Assembly: GCF_047948215.1 (NCBI RefSeq)
Contig: NC_134456.1
Span: forward strand, 81,210,515-81,274,514
DNA from: Lycorma delicatula
Lineage: Eukaryota; Arthropoda; Insecta; Hemiptera; Fulgoridae
Reading direction: 5' to 3'
DNA length: 64,000 bases
Below the pieces are notes generated by a model. That model did not search any database and was not told the origin of the DNA. It saw only the letters and a list, made by a program, of their open reading frames with translations. Every line of letters starts with the position of its first letter. Position 1 is the first letter of the stretch. Position numbers and translations under genes: made by a program. Below are positions 34,261 to 44,680 of this stretch, piece after piece.

Positions 34261-35781
34261 TCAGTCATTTGACTGGTTTGATGCAGCTCTCCAAGATTCC
34301 CTATCTAGTGCTAGTCGTTTCATTTCAGTATACCCTCTACATCCTACATCCCCAACAATTTGTTTTACATACTCCAAACGTGGCCTGCCTACACAATTTT
34401 TCCCTTCTACCTGTCCTTCCAATATTAAAGCGACTATTCCAGGATGCCTTAGTATGTGGCCTATAAGTCTGTCTCTTCTTTTAACTATATTTTTCCAAAT
34501 GCTACTTTCTTCATCTATTTGCCGCAATACCTCTTCATTTGTCACTTTATCCACCCATCTGATTTTTAACATTCTCCTATAGCACCACATTTCAAAACCT
34601 TCGAATCTTTTCTTCTCAGATAATCCGATTGTCCAAGTTTCACTTCCATATAAAGCGACACTCCAAACATACACTTTCAAAAATCTTTTCCTGACATTTA
34701 AATTCATTTTTGATGTAAACAAATTATATTTCTTACTGAAGGCTCGTTTAGCTTGTGCTATTCGGCATTTTATATCGCTCCTGCTTCGTCCATCTTTAGT
34801 AATTTTACTTCCCAAATAACAAAATTCTTCTACCTCCATAATCTTTTCTCCTCCTATTTTCACATTCAGTGGTCCATCTTTGTTATTTCTACTACATTTC
34901 ATTACTTTTGTTTTGTTCTTGTTTATTTTCATGCGATAGTTTTTGCGTAGGACTTCATCTATGCCGTTCATTGTTTCTTCTAAATCCTTTTTACTCTCGG
35001 CTAGAATCACTATATCATCAGCAAATCGTAGCATCTCTATCTTTTCACCTTGTACTGTTACTCCGAATCTAAATTGTTCTTTAACATCATTAACTGCTAG
35101 TTCCATGTAAAGATTAAAAAGTAACGGCGATAGGGAACATCCTTGTCGGACTACCTTTCTTATTAGGGCTTCTTTCTTATGTTCTTCAATTGTTATTGTT
35201 GCTGTTTGGTTCCTGTACATGTTAGCAATTGTTCTTCTATCTCTGTATTTGAACCCTAATTTTTTTAAAATGCTGAACATTTTATTCCAGTCTACGTTAT
35301 CGAAAGCCTTTTCTAGGTTTATAAACGCCAAGTATGTTGGTTTGTTTTTCTTTAATCTTCCTTCTACTATTAATCTGAGGCCTAAAATTGCTTCCCTTGT
35401 CCCTATACTTTTCCTGAAACCAAATTGGTCTTCTCCTAACACTTCTTCCACTCTCCTCTCAATTCTTCTGTATAAAATTCTAGTTAAGATTTTTGATGCA
35501 TGACTAGTTAAACTAATTGTTCTGTATTCTTCACATTTATCTGCCCCTGCTTTCTTTGGTATCATAACTATAACACTTTTTTTGAAGTCTGATGGAAATT
35601 CCCCATTTTCATAAATATTACACACCAGTTTGTATAATCTATCAATCGCTTCCTCACCTGCACTGCGCAGTAATTCTACAGGTATTCCGTCTATTCCAGG
35701 AGCCTTTCTGCCATTTAAATCATTTAATGCTCTCTTAAATTCAGATCTCAGTATCTGTTTCTCCCATTTCATCCTCCTCAA
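34261..35781 (-). pseudogene. RTE LINE reverse transcriptase, catalytic Asp changed
   Basis: 506 codons. RT blocks: GRKAPGIDGIPVELL, KSVIVMIPKKAG, YRTISLTSHASKILTRIL, DQFGFRKSIGTREAI, motif A AFINLEKAFDNVDW, RQGCSLSPLLFNLYM, motif C LRFADDIVILAES, then EVEEFCYLGSKIT and a C-terminal LYGSETWTI and RRMLKIRWVDKVTNEEV tail. Motif A should read D at the Asn of AFINLE; codon AAC at 35317-35319 is one transition from GAC. With that change the polymerase should be inactive even if the frame were whole. This is otherwise a well-preserved, probably young copy. Confidence 0.85.
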
Positions 35782-36403
35782 CTTCCTCTTCTTCCTCTAT
35801 AACACCATTTTCTAATTCATTTCCTCCGTATAACTCTTCAATATATTCCACCCATCTATCGACTTTACCTTTCGTATTATATATTGGTGTACCATCTTTG
35901 TTTAACACATTATTAGATTTTAATTTATGTACCCCAAAATTTTCCTTAACTTTCCTGTATGCTCCGTCTATTTTACCAATGTTCATTTCTCTTTCCACTT
36001 CTGAACACTTTTCTTTAATCCACTCTTCTTTCGCCAGTTTGCACTTCCTGTTTATAGCATTTCTTAATTGCCGATAGTTCCTTTTACTTTCTTCATCACT
36101 AGCATTCTTATATTTTCTACGTTCATCCATCAGCTGCAATATATCGTCTGAAACCCAAGGTTTTCTACCAGTTCTCTTTATTCCGCCTAAGTTTGCTTCT
36201 GCTGATTTAAGAATTTCCTTTTTAACATTCTCCCATTCTTCTTCTACATTTTCTACCTTATCTTTTTTACTCAGACCTCTTGCGATGTCCTCCTCAAAAA
36301 TCTTCTTTACCTCCTCTTCCTCAAGCTTCTCTAAATTCCACCGATTCATCTGACACCTTTTCTTCAGGTTTTTAAACCCCAATCTACATTTCATTATCAC
36401 CAA
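35741..36403 (-). pseudogene. RTE LINE, linker between endonuclease and RT
   Basis: 220 codons, rich in Lys and Glu and mostly predicted helix (for example RGLSKKDKVENVEEEWENVK). It includes GRKPWVSDDILQLMDERRKY and the WVEYIEELY block that precedes RT in this clade. It overlaps the endonuclease frame by 7 bases and the RT frame by 41 bases, because single-base indels separate the three. The acidic end (EEEEEVEEDEMGE) runs into the second frameshift near 35760. Confidence 0.8.
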
Positions 36404-37218
36404 ATTATGGTCGCTATCAATGTCTGCTCAGGGTAAGTTTTGCAGTCAACGAGTTGATTTCTAAATCTTTGCTTAACCATGATATAATCTATCTGATACC
36501 TTGCAGTATCGCCTGGCTTTTTCCAAGTGTATATTCTTCTATTATGATTTTTAAATTGGGTGTTGGCAATTACTAAATTATACTTCGTGCAAAACTCTAT
36601 AAGTCGGTCCCCTCTTTCATTCCTTTTGCCCAGCCCGTATTCACCCACTATATTTCCTTCCTTGCCTTCTCCAATGCTTGCATTCCAATCTCCAACTATT
36701 ATTAAATTTTCATCTCCTTTTACGTGTTTAATTGCTTCATCAATCTCTTCGTATACACACTCTACCTCATCATCATCATGGGCGCTTGTAGGCATATAGA
36801 CGTTAACAATCGTTGTCGGTTTAGGTTTTGATTTTATCCTTATTACAATGATTCTATCGCTATGCGTTTTGAAATACTCCACTCTCCTCCCTATCTTCTT
36901 GTTCATCACGAAACCTACTCCTGCCTGCCCATTATTTGACGCTGAGTTAATTACTCTAAAATCACCTGACCAAAAGTCGCCTTCCTCTTCCCACCGAACC
37001 TCACTAATTCCTACTATATCCACATTTGTCCTACCCATTTCCTTTTTTAAATTTTCTAGCCTACCAACCTTTTTTAAGCTTCTAACATTCCACGCTCCGT
37101 CTCGTAGAATGTTATTTTTTAATTTTCTGGTGACCCCTTCCTTAGTAGTCCCCACCCGGAGATCCGAACGGGGGACTATTTTACCTCCGGAATATTTTAC
37201 CAAGGAAGGCGCCTCCAT
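36397..37218 (-). pseudogene. RTE LINE, apurinic-type endonuclease part
   Basis: 273 codons from ATG 37218. Motifs in order: AWNVRSLKKVGRL (Asn), VGISEVRW (catalytic Glu), VNVYMPTS (Tyr), IIVGDWNASIG (Asp and Asn), YTWKKPGDTARYQIDYIM. The enzyme nicks target DNA to prime reverse transcription. The final SDHNL motif is split by a one-base frameshift near 36425: the frame ends in IATIIW, while the next frame reads on through DHNLVIMKC. The motifs seen are otherwise intact. Without the shift it would continue into the next two segments as a single polyprotein. Confidence 0.85.
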
Positions 37219-37454
37219 TATTGCTACGTGAAAATGCAGAGAGCCACATTTTCTTGGAAAAAAAGCAGCTGTAGTTTTCCATTGCTTTCAGCTGCGCAGT
37301 ACTCAGAGGACTGAGTGATGTTGATACGGCCGTTTAAGTCATCCTGACTCACGCCCCTAACAACTACTGAAAGAGCTGCTGCCCTGGGACATGGGACGAA
37401 CATAATTTCTGATTTTTTTGTGAGTTACAATTAAGCTGATCTGCCAGGTTACAT

Positions 37455-37690
37455 CCTGATCTACGCCGGGGAAGACACCGCCGTGTGACGATTCCAGTCT
37501 CCACACCACCTCTTCTGTTCCTAGCCCTGTCGGGCTTTACCGGAGGTCGTGTTTTAGACTCTCTAAACTTGATAATACAATAAAGCCATCAGTTTAGCTT
37601 CTGTCAGGATGCCACCGATGCAAATACCTCGGCAGACATTTCCGCAGTGTATTTATACAACCTACTATCGCCTTCATATGGTCTACAAAG
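37455..37690. repeat. Family F repeat unit
   Basis: Has 'ggggaagacacc', 'gccctgtcgggctttaccgg', 'aggtcgtgttttagactctc', 'gatgccaccgatgcaaatac' and 'actatcgccttcatatggtc', the fullest F unit in the window (about 235 bases). It lies between the RTE 5' end and Merlin C-terminal sequence. Confidence 0.7.
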
Positions 37691-37691
37691 T

Positions 37692-37922
37692 TACAAATTT
37701 ATAAATCAAACTCTTAACCACTTAGTTAACTTTTGAGATCCAATTATCGGGGCGCATAAACAAAGTGGAGAGTTTATGGGCAGCAGCGAAAAGACCAAAT
37801 CGCAAGGATGTGGTACATCGGGATCTACGCAAGACTTCTATTCATGTGAATTCATGTGGCGTCAACTTAACATCGACAGGAACCCTTTCGATCAAATTTT
37901 GCGGGATATCGCCTTATTTTGA
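37692..37922 (+). pseudogene. Merlin (ISXO2-like) transposase, C-terminal part
   Basis: Reads INQTLNHLVNF, a stop, DPIIGAH, then after a shift NKVESLWAAAKRPNRKDVVH and RDLRKTSIHVN, and after a second shift EFMWRQLNIDRNPFDQILRD, IALF and a stop at 37922. The series NH..NF.DP..GAHTN.VE..W....K, then EFMWR, is the closing signature of ISXO2-like transposases, including the last catalytic region. Same strand as the N-terminal part at 33779. Family F units stand on both sides. Two frameshifts and a stop; inactive. Confidence 0.7.
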
Positions 37923-37934
37923 CCTCCACAACAT

Positions 37935-38130
37935 TCCAACCCCGTAGGGGAAGACACCCGCCTAGTGACGTTCCGGTTGCCACAGCCCCCCCCCCCCGTT
38001 ACTAGCCCTGATGGGCTTTAACGGGAGTCGTCTATCGCTCTCTGACTTTTTTTACATTTCATAGTAATAAGCCTGGCCTCATTGGGATGCCACCGATGTA
38101 AATGCCTCGTTAGACATTTGTATCGGTGAT
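37935..38130. repeat. Family F repeat unit
   Basis: 'ccccgtaggggaagacaccc', a run of 10 C, 'ttactagccctgatgggctt' and 'atgccaccgatgtaaatgcc' in F order. Bases 38131-38438 are unassigned and moderately GC-rich. Confidence 0.7.
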
Positions 38131-38438
38131 TCGGTGATTTATTGAACTCAGCTTTTGCCGTCGCTATAGGTCTCGTCCCGACATCTTGAATGTCCTACAT
38201 CGTATCCCTCGGAACTAGCTAACCGAGCTAGCGGAAGCGCGAACCTCGCGCATAGTTCTACTTATTATGAACCAATTTCGTGAATGCCTCGTATTTCGAG
38301 GCAATGAACACAACATACCACCAAAAAGTGTTGATCGCAACATCGAAATTTATTCCTAGTTCCCTTAGTGAACTCAACTAGTTCAAACCCAGACTGACCT
38401 CCACAACAGTGAATATACGTAAGACTATTTTTTTTTTC

Positions 38439-38655
38439 CCCGTGTTGGTATAGTGGTAAACACGTCATCGTAAATCAGCTGATTTCGAAGCCGAGATTCT
38501 CAGGTTCATAATCCAATAAAAGTAGTTGCTTTTATTCGGATTTGAATACTAGACCGTCAATAATGATGTTCTTTGGTAGTTACGTTTCAATTAACCACAC
38601 GACTACCACGGCTCAGGAGTGGTCGACCTGATTTTGTTCAAGATTGCAAATTTAC
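38439..38655 (+). repeat. SINE family S1, tRNA-like head present, tail lost
   Basis: The head reads 'gttggtatagtggtaaacac' (A box), 'cgtaaatcagctgatttcga', then 'ctcaggttcataatcca' (B box). The body has 'gatttgaatactagaccgtc'. It loses similarity near 38655 before the shared tail. This is a tRNA-derived SINE head and not a tRNA gene, since no clover-leaf with matching acceptor stem is formed. Confidence 0.8.
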
Positions 38656-38730
38656 CGGTACAGTTACATTACACTGATAAGTCGGTAATTACTAATTATT
38701 GATGAAACTATAAATAAAACTATTAAAAAA

Positions 38731-39415
38731 TCTGATGTGGACATCAGATGACTTCCTTGTACGCCTATTAAATAACATATACACACTTTTTTTTAAAATG
38801 AAAAGTTCATAAAATTCTATTTCATTAATAACTTCTGATATATTTTCGTATTATTTTTTTTATTATTATTGAATTATTATTTATTGTAAAACGTTTTTTT
38901 ACAATCACGAGTTAATAATTATTAATAAATCAATATATTTAAAATAGAAAAAAAGGTTAAAAAAAAGGAGATGAAGTCTGATTCAAACCGATTTGTCTTC
39001 CCCTTGTAAGATCCAAATATTTCAATTAATTAAAATTTTATTTGACTCTAACTCCGGTACCAATGAAAATAAGACCACTTATGATATAGTTTAAAAGCTC
39101 TCAATGATGGCTTATTACTACAGTTAAGAAAAAGTTCAAAATCCAATTTTTTGGGATTTTGGACTTTTTTGGAGACTTTTGGTCCAGTCGATTGCAATCA
39201 AAAGGTAAGGTGAACAATTAGATGTTACAACAGTCCTAAATACAAAATTTCAACATCCTAGAGTAATCGTTTGTGAGTTATGCGACATACATCCGTCACG
39301 CTGAAAGTAATCAAAATGGATTCAGGGATGCTCAAAACGGATATTTCCGTTGATATCTGAAAACCGAAATTTTTCTCGATCACAATGCTTCCTTTACTTC
39401 GAGCAAGGAAGCAAA
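38731..39415 (-). mobile_element. Family P element, short copy
   Basis: The left end is 'tctgatgtggacatcagatg' then acttccttgtacg. The right end is 'cgagcaaggaagcaaaa'. It lacks the central block. It shows the 14-base palindrome tgatgtggacatca exactly. Confidence 0.85.
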
Positions 39416-40162
39416 AATAAAAAAATAAAAAGTTTAAAATGTTAAATATTAGTTGATTTTATCAGGCAAACGTTTCTTTGTTTTTCTCCTGTTTTTTAAT
39501 TACCAACTTTTTATGCATCTACATACTGCTAACAAGAATTTTATAAACTTGGTGCTATAGAAAATAGAGATATTTTAACAATGGTCATTTAAAAAAAAAT
39601 CGTTACCGGTGATGAGGAGACTCCCTTAGGAACACTACGGTACCATGGAAAGTTCATACGGTTGTCCATTTAAATTCATGGATCCACTCGCGTAATAATT
39701 CTTTCTTACCGGATAATGTAAAACATTTAAAATAATTATTTTTATCATTATTAAAATTAAAACACTAAAAAATAAAACAAAATAATTTTTCAAGTTTTCT
39801 TAAACTATTGACTATTGGAAGCCGGCTTCATATTTAAAATAACTGCCTAATAAACTATCGTGTATTTAAAAAAAGTCGTAATTGAACTAAAAATCTTAAA
39901 AGGATTACTTTTTTATTTTTCTGTTTTCTTTTATAATTTTTTTTTTAGTTTATTTTTATTTAAGAATAGCTAGGCCGATTTAAAAAACCAATGAAAGAAA
40001 CTATTCACAAGAAATGTAAAGAGGAAGTCTCTTTGAATAATGTATTTATAAATTTTTTCAAATAATTCTTTTGAATTTTCGCGTGAAAGTACTTTCTATA
40101 ACAGAAAGTCATCTATATATATATACATATATCATTAATCTTCGTAATGTTAATAATAATCC
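39416..40162. other. AT-rich sequence, no gene seen
   Basis: A slightly GC-richer stretch at 39600-39720 is not recognised. Otherwise nothing. Confidence 0.45.
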
Positions 40163-40178
40163 AGGTCTAAGGAATGAT

Positions 40179-41164
40179 AGGTTCGTTCTTGACTAGTCAG
40201 ACCGCTGTCCAGCCTTGATGTGAAGGAAACTTCGTAGCATGTCTTCTTATATTATACGAGGTTCCAGAATGCGCGTAGATGCATGCTAGATGCCCTGGGT
40301 CGAGTGAACATGTTGTTCAGACCTGAGGATCTTCAGCAGATAATGCTTCACATGTGTGAAGCAGTGGATTATTATTGCAAATTATAATAGAAAAGTTTTA
40401 GAAGAACTTAGAAACACAGAAAAAAGTCGTAGGAGGCGGCAAGCATTGGCGCGGCCGGCAAGGGAATAAAGCTCGGAAGGTGCCGGGTTGGACAAGTCTC
40501 CGGCTGAGTGCCTTGGGGGCTTCTCGAGCATGAGGGGGGTCGCTTTGGTGCGATGAGGCCGTGGACACTCCGCTCCCGGTGTCTGAGAGCGTTGCTCACG
40601 TTTTTACTGATTATGGCTGACGGTCGTGTGGGTAAGTAATAAGTTGGTGAGTAGTTGAGTTGTGTGTGTGTGTGTGTTAGATGGTCGGTGTGCGTTTGTG
40701 TATTCTGGGTGAGATTGTGAAAATTTAATTAATTGTTGAGTGTGTTTTGGTGGATAAGTTATGTCTTGGCCATGTCTTCATGATTGTTGTGCGCTTGTCT
40801 TGTGTTGGCTTCATTGTACGAATGTATAAATGCGTGTGGTACGTCTTAGTACCTGTTAGGTGTGCTATGTTACTGGATGTTTTCCTCCTTTAGGTATTTG
40901 TGGTGTACAGTGTGTGCGTGTAGTGGTTTGGTAAGGATGATATTTCCTTGTGGAGACCGAATGTGTGTGTGGGCGTTTACCTCCCTCCTGAAGTAATACT
41001 TTATTAGTGGTTTCCCAGGAGGTGGGGTCGCCAGGGGTGAAGGTTTAGTCGGTAGTGCGCAGGAATACATATGCATTTTCTGTAACAGCTTGAGGAACTT
41101 ATTAGCGAGTCCGACTCTGCTTCGGCGCTCGGAAATAGGGTTCCTCCATCTCTAAAAGAAAAAA
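40179..41164 (+). mobile_element. R1-clade LINE 3' end with 16-bp target duplication
   Basis: Flanked by 'aggtctaaggaatgat' at 40163-40178 and 41165-41180, exact, with an A-rich tail before the right copy. It is a 5'-truncated insertion. ORF2's last residues are at about 40260-40468: RFQNARRCMLDALGRVNMLF, RPEDLQQIMLHMCEAVDYYC, one frameshift, then VLEELRNTEKSRRRQALARP. About 700 bases of GT-rich, GC-richer 3'UTR follow. Base composition differs sharply from the flanks. The exact duplication implies a fairly young insertion. At 40985-41025 there is a 'cctgaagtaatac' motif that resembles the SINE tails in this window. The clade call rests on the C-terminal pattern. Confidence 0.8.
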
Positions 41165-41180
41165 AGGTCTAAGGAATGAT

Positions 41181-42195
41181 GTTGAAAAAATAAAATAAAA
41201 AATAGCCTAAGCCCTCTTTGTAATCAATGTAAAATATCGATTAAATATGTTTCCCTTCTAATTATTTAAGAAACAGCTTACAACAATGTTCATCAGAAGC
41301 TTAATGAGATCACACAGAGAAATTTCCTTCATAAGATAAGAAAAAAAGCCGAATTTGATCCGTTTTGAGAAGATTAAGACGAAAACATAAACTACAAAAA
41401 ATATAAATGGATAAAAACTAACTTCCTTATTTTTTATTGTGAAGAATAATATTGAAAGATAAAAAGACAATGACAATCTTGACAATAAAAATACGTATAA
41501 TGATTTATTTTTTTGATATTAGATTGAAAATATTAATTTTTTTTTACATTGCTTATTCGCCACATCAGGTTAAACGGTTTTTTTTTAAAATATAGTGTGG
41601 AGTACTTTTAGCATATGAAAAGCGCTAACTGTAACCGGCATGCGAACATAGAATCATCTGGATGAAGAAAAAGTCATCATTACTTGAAATTTAAAGAATG
41701 AATTCTATCTACTTATTCATTTATTTTATTTTTTTGTAATACATCCGGATTGAGGAATTTGTATCAAAAGAATTTTTCATTCGTTAACAGAAATGTGATA
41801 CTTAAAAGCGAAGTAAATGATCACTTTTTTAACCAATAAGTTAAATATATAACCTTTTAATTTTGTAATTTTTCCTTAATTATGTAGCCTTTAATGTTGC
41901 ACTTCTAAAAGTCGCGTATTTTTCCTCAAAAATAACAAGCAACGGCTTGATGCGTAGAAAAAGTAATAGTGAATGAAATTATTTTCTGCTGCTTTCTACG
42001 AACGGATTATACCGTTGCCAAATGGAAATGCAATTGACATTCATCCTATAGATGGCCAAAAGGAGGGTTCGAATATAATGAACATCATCATTATTCTTAT
42101 AAAAGCAAATGGTGCGTTTTATTTGACCTTCATTTTTGAGTCAAAGTTAACAGCAAAACTGGTATAGATAAAGTAAATAATTTGTTTTTTTTGGA
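41181..42195. other. AT-rich sequence, no gene seen
   Basis: A weak S2 SINE remnant may lie at 41600-41670 ('taaccggcatgcgaac'). Short frames at 41258-41485 and 41973-42167 have no recognisable domain. Confidence 0.4.
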
Positions 42196-42558
42196 GGGAG
42201 ATAAATTTTTATTTCCTGGTATCATAGCTCTAGAGCGATGCTGCAAGAAGAAAATATAGTAATCAGACAAAAAATTGGTTATGGTTTTTATGCATTTCTC
42301 AAGTTTCATGACCCAGGGACACCAAAAAAAAAAAATATATTGGAGTAATATTCGAACGTACATATTATGTGTGTTGGCGTGTTTGAAACTTGATAGCTTT
42401 TGACTGGATAAACCGATTTTGATGAAATTTGGCACAATGGCTCGAGCATATAAGGCAATTTTTTGGTTAAAGTTTGGGATCAGTATCTCTAAGGGATGGG
42501 ATAGATAGCTTCTTTGAGGTCAATTTTCTCAAAATTTTGCTAACATAACATCACTTAA

Positions 42559-43905
42559 TACGAGGGGCACTCAATAATTAAAGAGACAAGTTGATGTATA
42601 AAAAAAAATGTGTATTTTTTCAAAATGAGACTTTTACTACTTTTCAACATAATAGTTGAATACTTGAAATAGTTGAAAAATATTTCAACAAATAACCCAT
42701 ATTAACACAGTTGTCCCAACGATGAACCAGTTTTTTTTATACCAGATGCAAAGAAGTCTTTGTCTTGTTGTTTGAGCTACTTTCCCACAAATTCTTTGAC
42801 CTCCTCGTTGTTGATAAACATTTTTCCACGTAATGCCTCCTTGAGTAGACCAAACAAATAAAAATTCGAGGAAGCCAAATTTGGACTGTATGGAGGATGT
42901 GGTAGTTTCTTTCAATCCATTTTTCCAATGGTTTCTTGGGTCAGCTGGGCAGTATGAGGGCGAGCATTGTCATGTAGCAATATCACGCCTTTTCTTTTTG
43001 ATCCGCGACGTTTTTCTCTTATTGGAGTATTTATTTTTTTCATCGGCATGTCTGAGTAGTAGACACTGTTTATTGTATGTACATTTTCCAAATAATCACA
43101 AAAGACGACCCTTGTGCATCCCAAAAGTCAACATGACTTTTCCCGCTGATGCTTGCTTTCTGAATTTCTTTCGGACAGGTGACGTGGCGTGTTTCCATGC
43201 CATGCTTTATCTTTTGGACTCTGGTTAAAAATGGTGAACCTAAATTTCATCACACGTTAAAATCTTGTTTAGAAAAGGGTAACCTTCCCTTTTATAGCGT
43301 TCTTTCAAGTCTGTACACACTTTGAGTGTCTTGTTTCCTTGTGTTGTTGCATTAACTCTTTCCGGACCCACCTTGCTCTTGTTTTGCTGTACTTTAGCTT
43401 GTTACTGATAAGGTTACAAACTGTGCCAACACTTACTGCAACTGTTTTTGCTATATATTCAACTGTAATACGTCGGTCTTCACGAATAATGTCGTCAATG
43501 CGGGTTTCAAGCGAAGGAGTTGATACTTCAATTGGCCGGCCAGGACGTTGCTCGTCAGTTACTGAGGTTCGACCGTTTTTGAACTGTTCTACCCACTTAT
43601 AAAAATTTCCGCGGTTTATACAACTTTTACCGTACTGTAAAATCATTCGAAAAAAGATTTTAGACGGTTTTCACCATCAGAAAGCAAAAAACTGATCGCT
43701 GAACGTTTTTCAACTAATGTGGAAACTTCAAGCGGACATGCCATTGTTAGATGCAATATTGAGATTATAAACAAAACAATTTTTATCCATCAGTTGTCCC
43801 ATCTCATTCCAGTGATGCAAACCTAAAGTCATGAACAAAACTCCTCTACAAACTGTTTCATTTCTACATCAATTTGTCTCTTTAATTATTGATTGTCCCT
43901 CGTTA
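42559..43905 (-). mobile_element. mariner element, full-length size
   Basis: Terminal inverted repeats of about 38 bases: 'cgaggggcactcaataatta' then aagagacaagttgatgta at 42561, against the complement of the sequence ending 'ttattgattgtccctcg' at 43902. There are few mismatches. TA lies at both outer sides (42559-42560, 43904-43905). Length about 1.34 kb is typical of mariner. Confidence 0.9.
42685..43744 (-). pseudogene. mariner transposase, frameshifted
   Basis: From ATG 43744: MACPLEVSTLVEKRSAISFL, a shift, then MILQYGKSCINRGNFYKWVE with QFKNGRTSVTDEQRPGRPIE (helix-turn-helix and linker). Next come LETRIDDIIREDRRITVEYI and VGTVCNLISNKLKYSK (second helix-turn-helix). In another frame (43124-42912): VILLHDNARPHTAQLTQETI (second catalytic Asp). 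Then PHPPYSP and VGKVAQTTRQRLLCIWYKKN to the stop at 42685. All parts of a mariner transposase can be traced, but at least three frameshifts and a stop (CDEI*V near 43235) break it. It belonged to a different mariner lineage from 18491-19414, since ends and protein differ. Confidence 0.85.
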
Positions 43906-44179
43906 AGATAACCATGTACATTTTTGTTTTTAAATTTCGCCCCCAAATTTTCCTTCTCCAAAACTCGAAGAAAGCTATTTTTTTTATTTTTTGCATAATC
44001 TTTTACCAAATTTTGTTTATATCTTCCCTGACATAGTAGTAGTAGTAGTGGTGCAAGTGACCACAAAAAAAAAGATTTTAAGGGCAATTTTGTGGGTGGA
44101 AGAGCCGATCAAAGATTAAAAATATCATTTTCCCTTATTTTTAAATACTTATTTGGTTAATTTTCTTTTTTTGTGGGGC

Positions 44180-44680
44180 GATTGGGGCGCACAACGAAGA
44201 TTTGTTGTTAGCGCCCTGACGCAATGCTTTTAAAATAAGCAAACTAGTTCAACGTCACCAACACTAAGTATGACGAAGATATAAACTAAATAACAGTAAT
44301 ACAGAAAATAAAATTAACAATTTAAACGCCACAACATCACAGGAAAAATAATAAAAAACTAAAACACTAAAAAACATATAATATTAATTATTAAATATTC
44401 GAATACAGATGCACGGCTTTAAGAAACAAGATATTCGATAACATCGTCATATTATCTCCTACAATATTTCGGATATTAACCCCTAATTTAAATTTCCGAC
44501 GCAGTGCCGCAGAACAGACACAGTTCAAAAGGATGTGGTGTATCGTTAGTTGGTAGTTGAAGCGAACACAAACGGGTGCATCGTCTGACTCATGAGGTGT
44601 CCGTGAGCAAGTTTATTGTACCCTATTCGCATTCGGCAAATAATAACCTCCTCTCGACGATTATTCCTGCATGAAAAGCA
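44180..44680 (-). pseudogene. I-type LINE ORF2 C-terminal end
   Basis: The minus strand from about 44675 reads RNNRREEVIICRMRIGYNKL, AHGHLM, a shift, SDDAPVCVRFNYQLTIHHIL, LNCVCSAALRRKFKLGVNIR and NIVGDNMTMLSNILFLKAVH. This is the same family as 12140-13110 and 20851-21550. The 3'UTR continues to 44180 with a T run at 44162-44171, the poly(A) side. The RNase H part is absent: the copy is 5'-truncated. The closing Cys-rich knuckle reads C-x-n-H-x-L-x-x-C. Confidence 0.75.

Larger units (their letters stand above)
34258..37400 (-). mobile_element. RTE-type LINE, near full length
   Basis: The minus-strand element runs from about 37400 (5') to 34258, ending in a poly(A) tail (T run 34245-34257). 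It encodes AP endonuclease then reverse transcriptase in what was one frame, with no gag-like ORF1, and has a very short 3'UTR. These are RTE-clade hallmarks. It sits in a hAT-type MITE at its 3' side. A deleted relative is at 5571-5714. The 5' boundary is an estimate from where recognisable sequence stops. Confidence 0.8.
42196..44165 (+). repeat. Family A repeat, copy 3, split by a mariner
   Basis: Left part 42196-42558 and right part 43905-44165 together follow copy 1. The break falls at the 'ttaata/taag' position that copy 1 shows uninterrupted ('tatattaagc', near 17910). Confidence 0.75.

Noticed and set aside
34221..35815. Several plus-strand frames of 61-94 codons
   Set aside because: Antisense shadows of the reverse transcriptase.
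36560..37231. Two plus-strand frames of 79 and 127 codons opposite the LINE
   Set aside because: They are antisense to the endonuclease, whose motifs are clear on the minus strand.
42881..43602. Plus-strand frames of 115 and 87 codons
   Set aside because: Antisense to the mariner transposase fragments.
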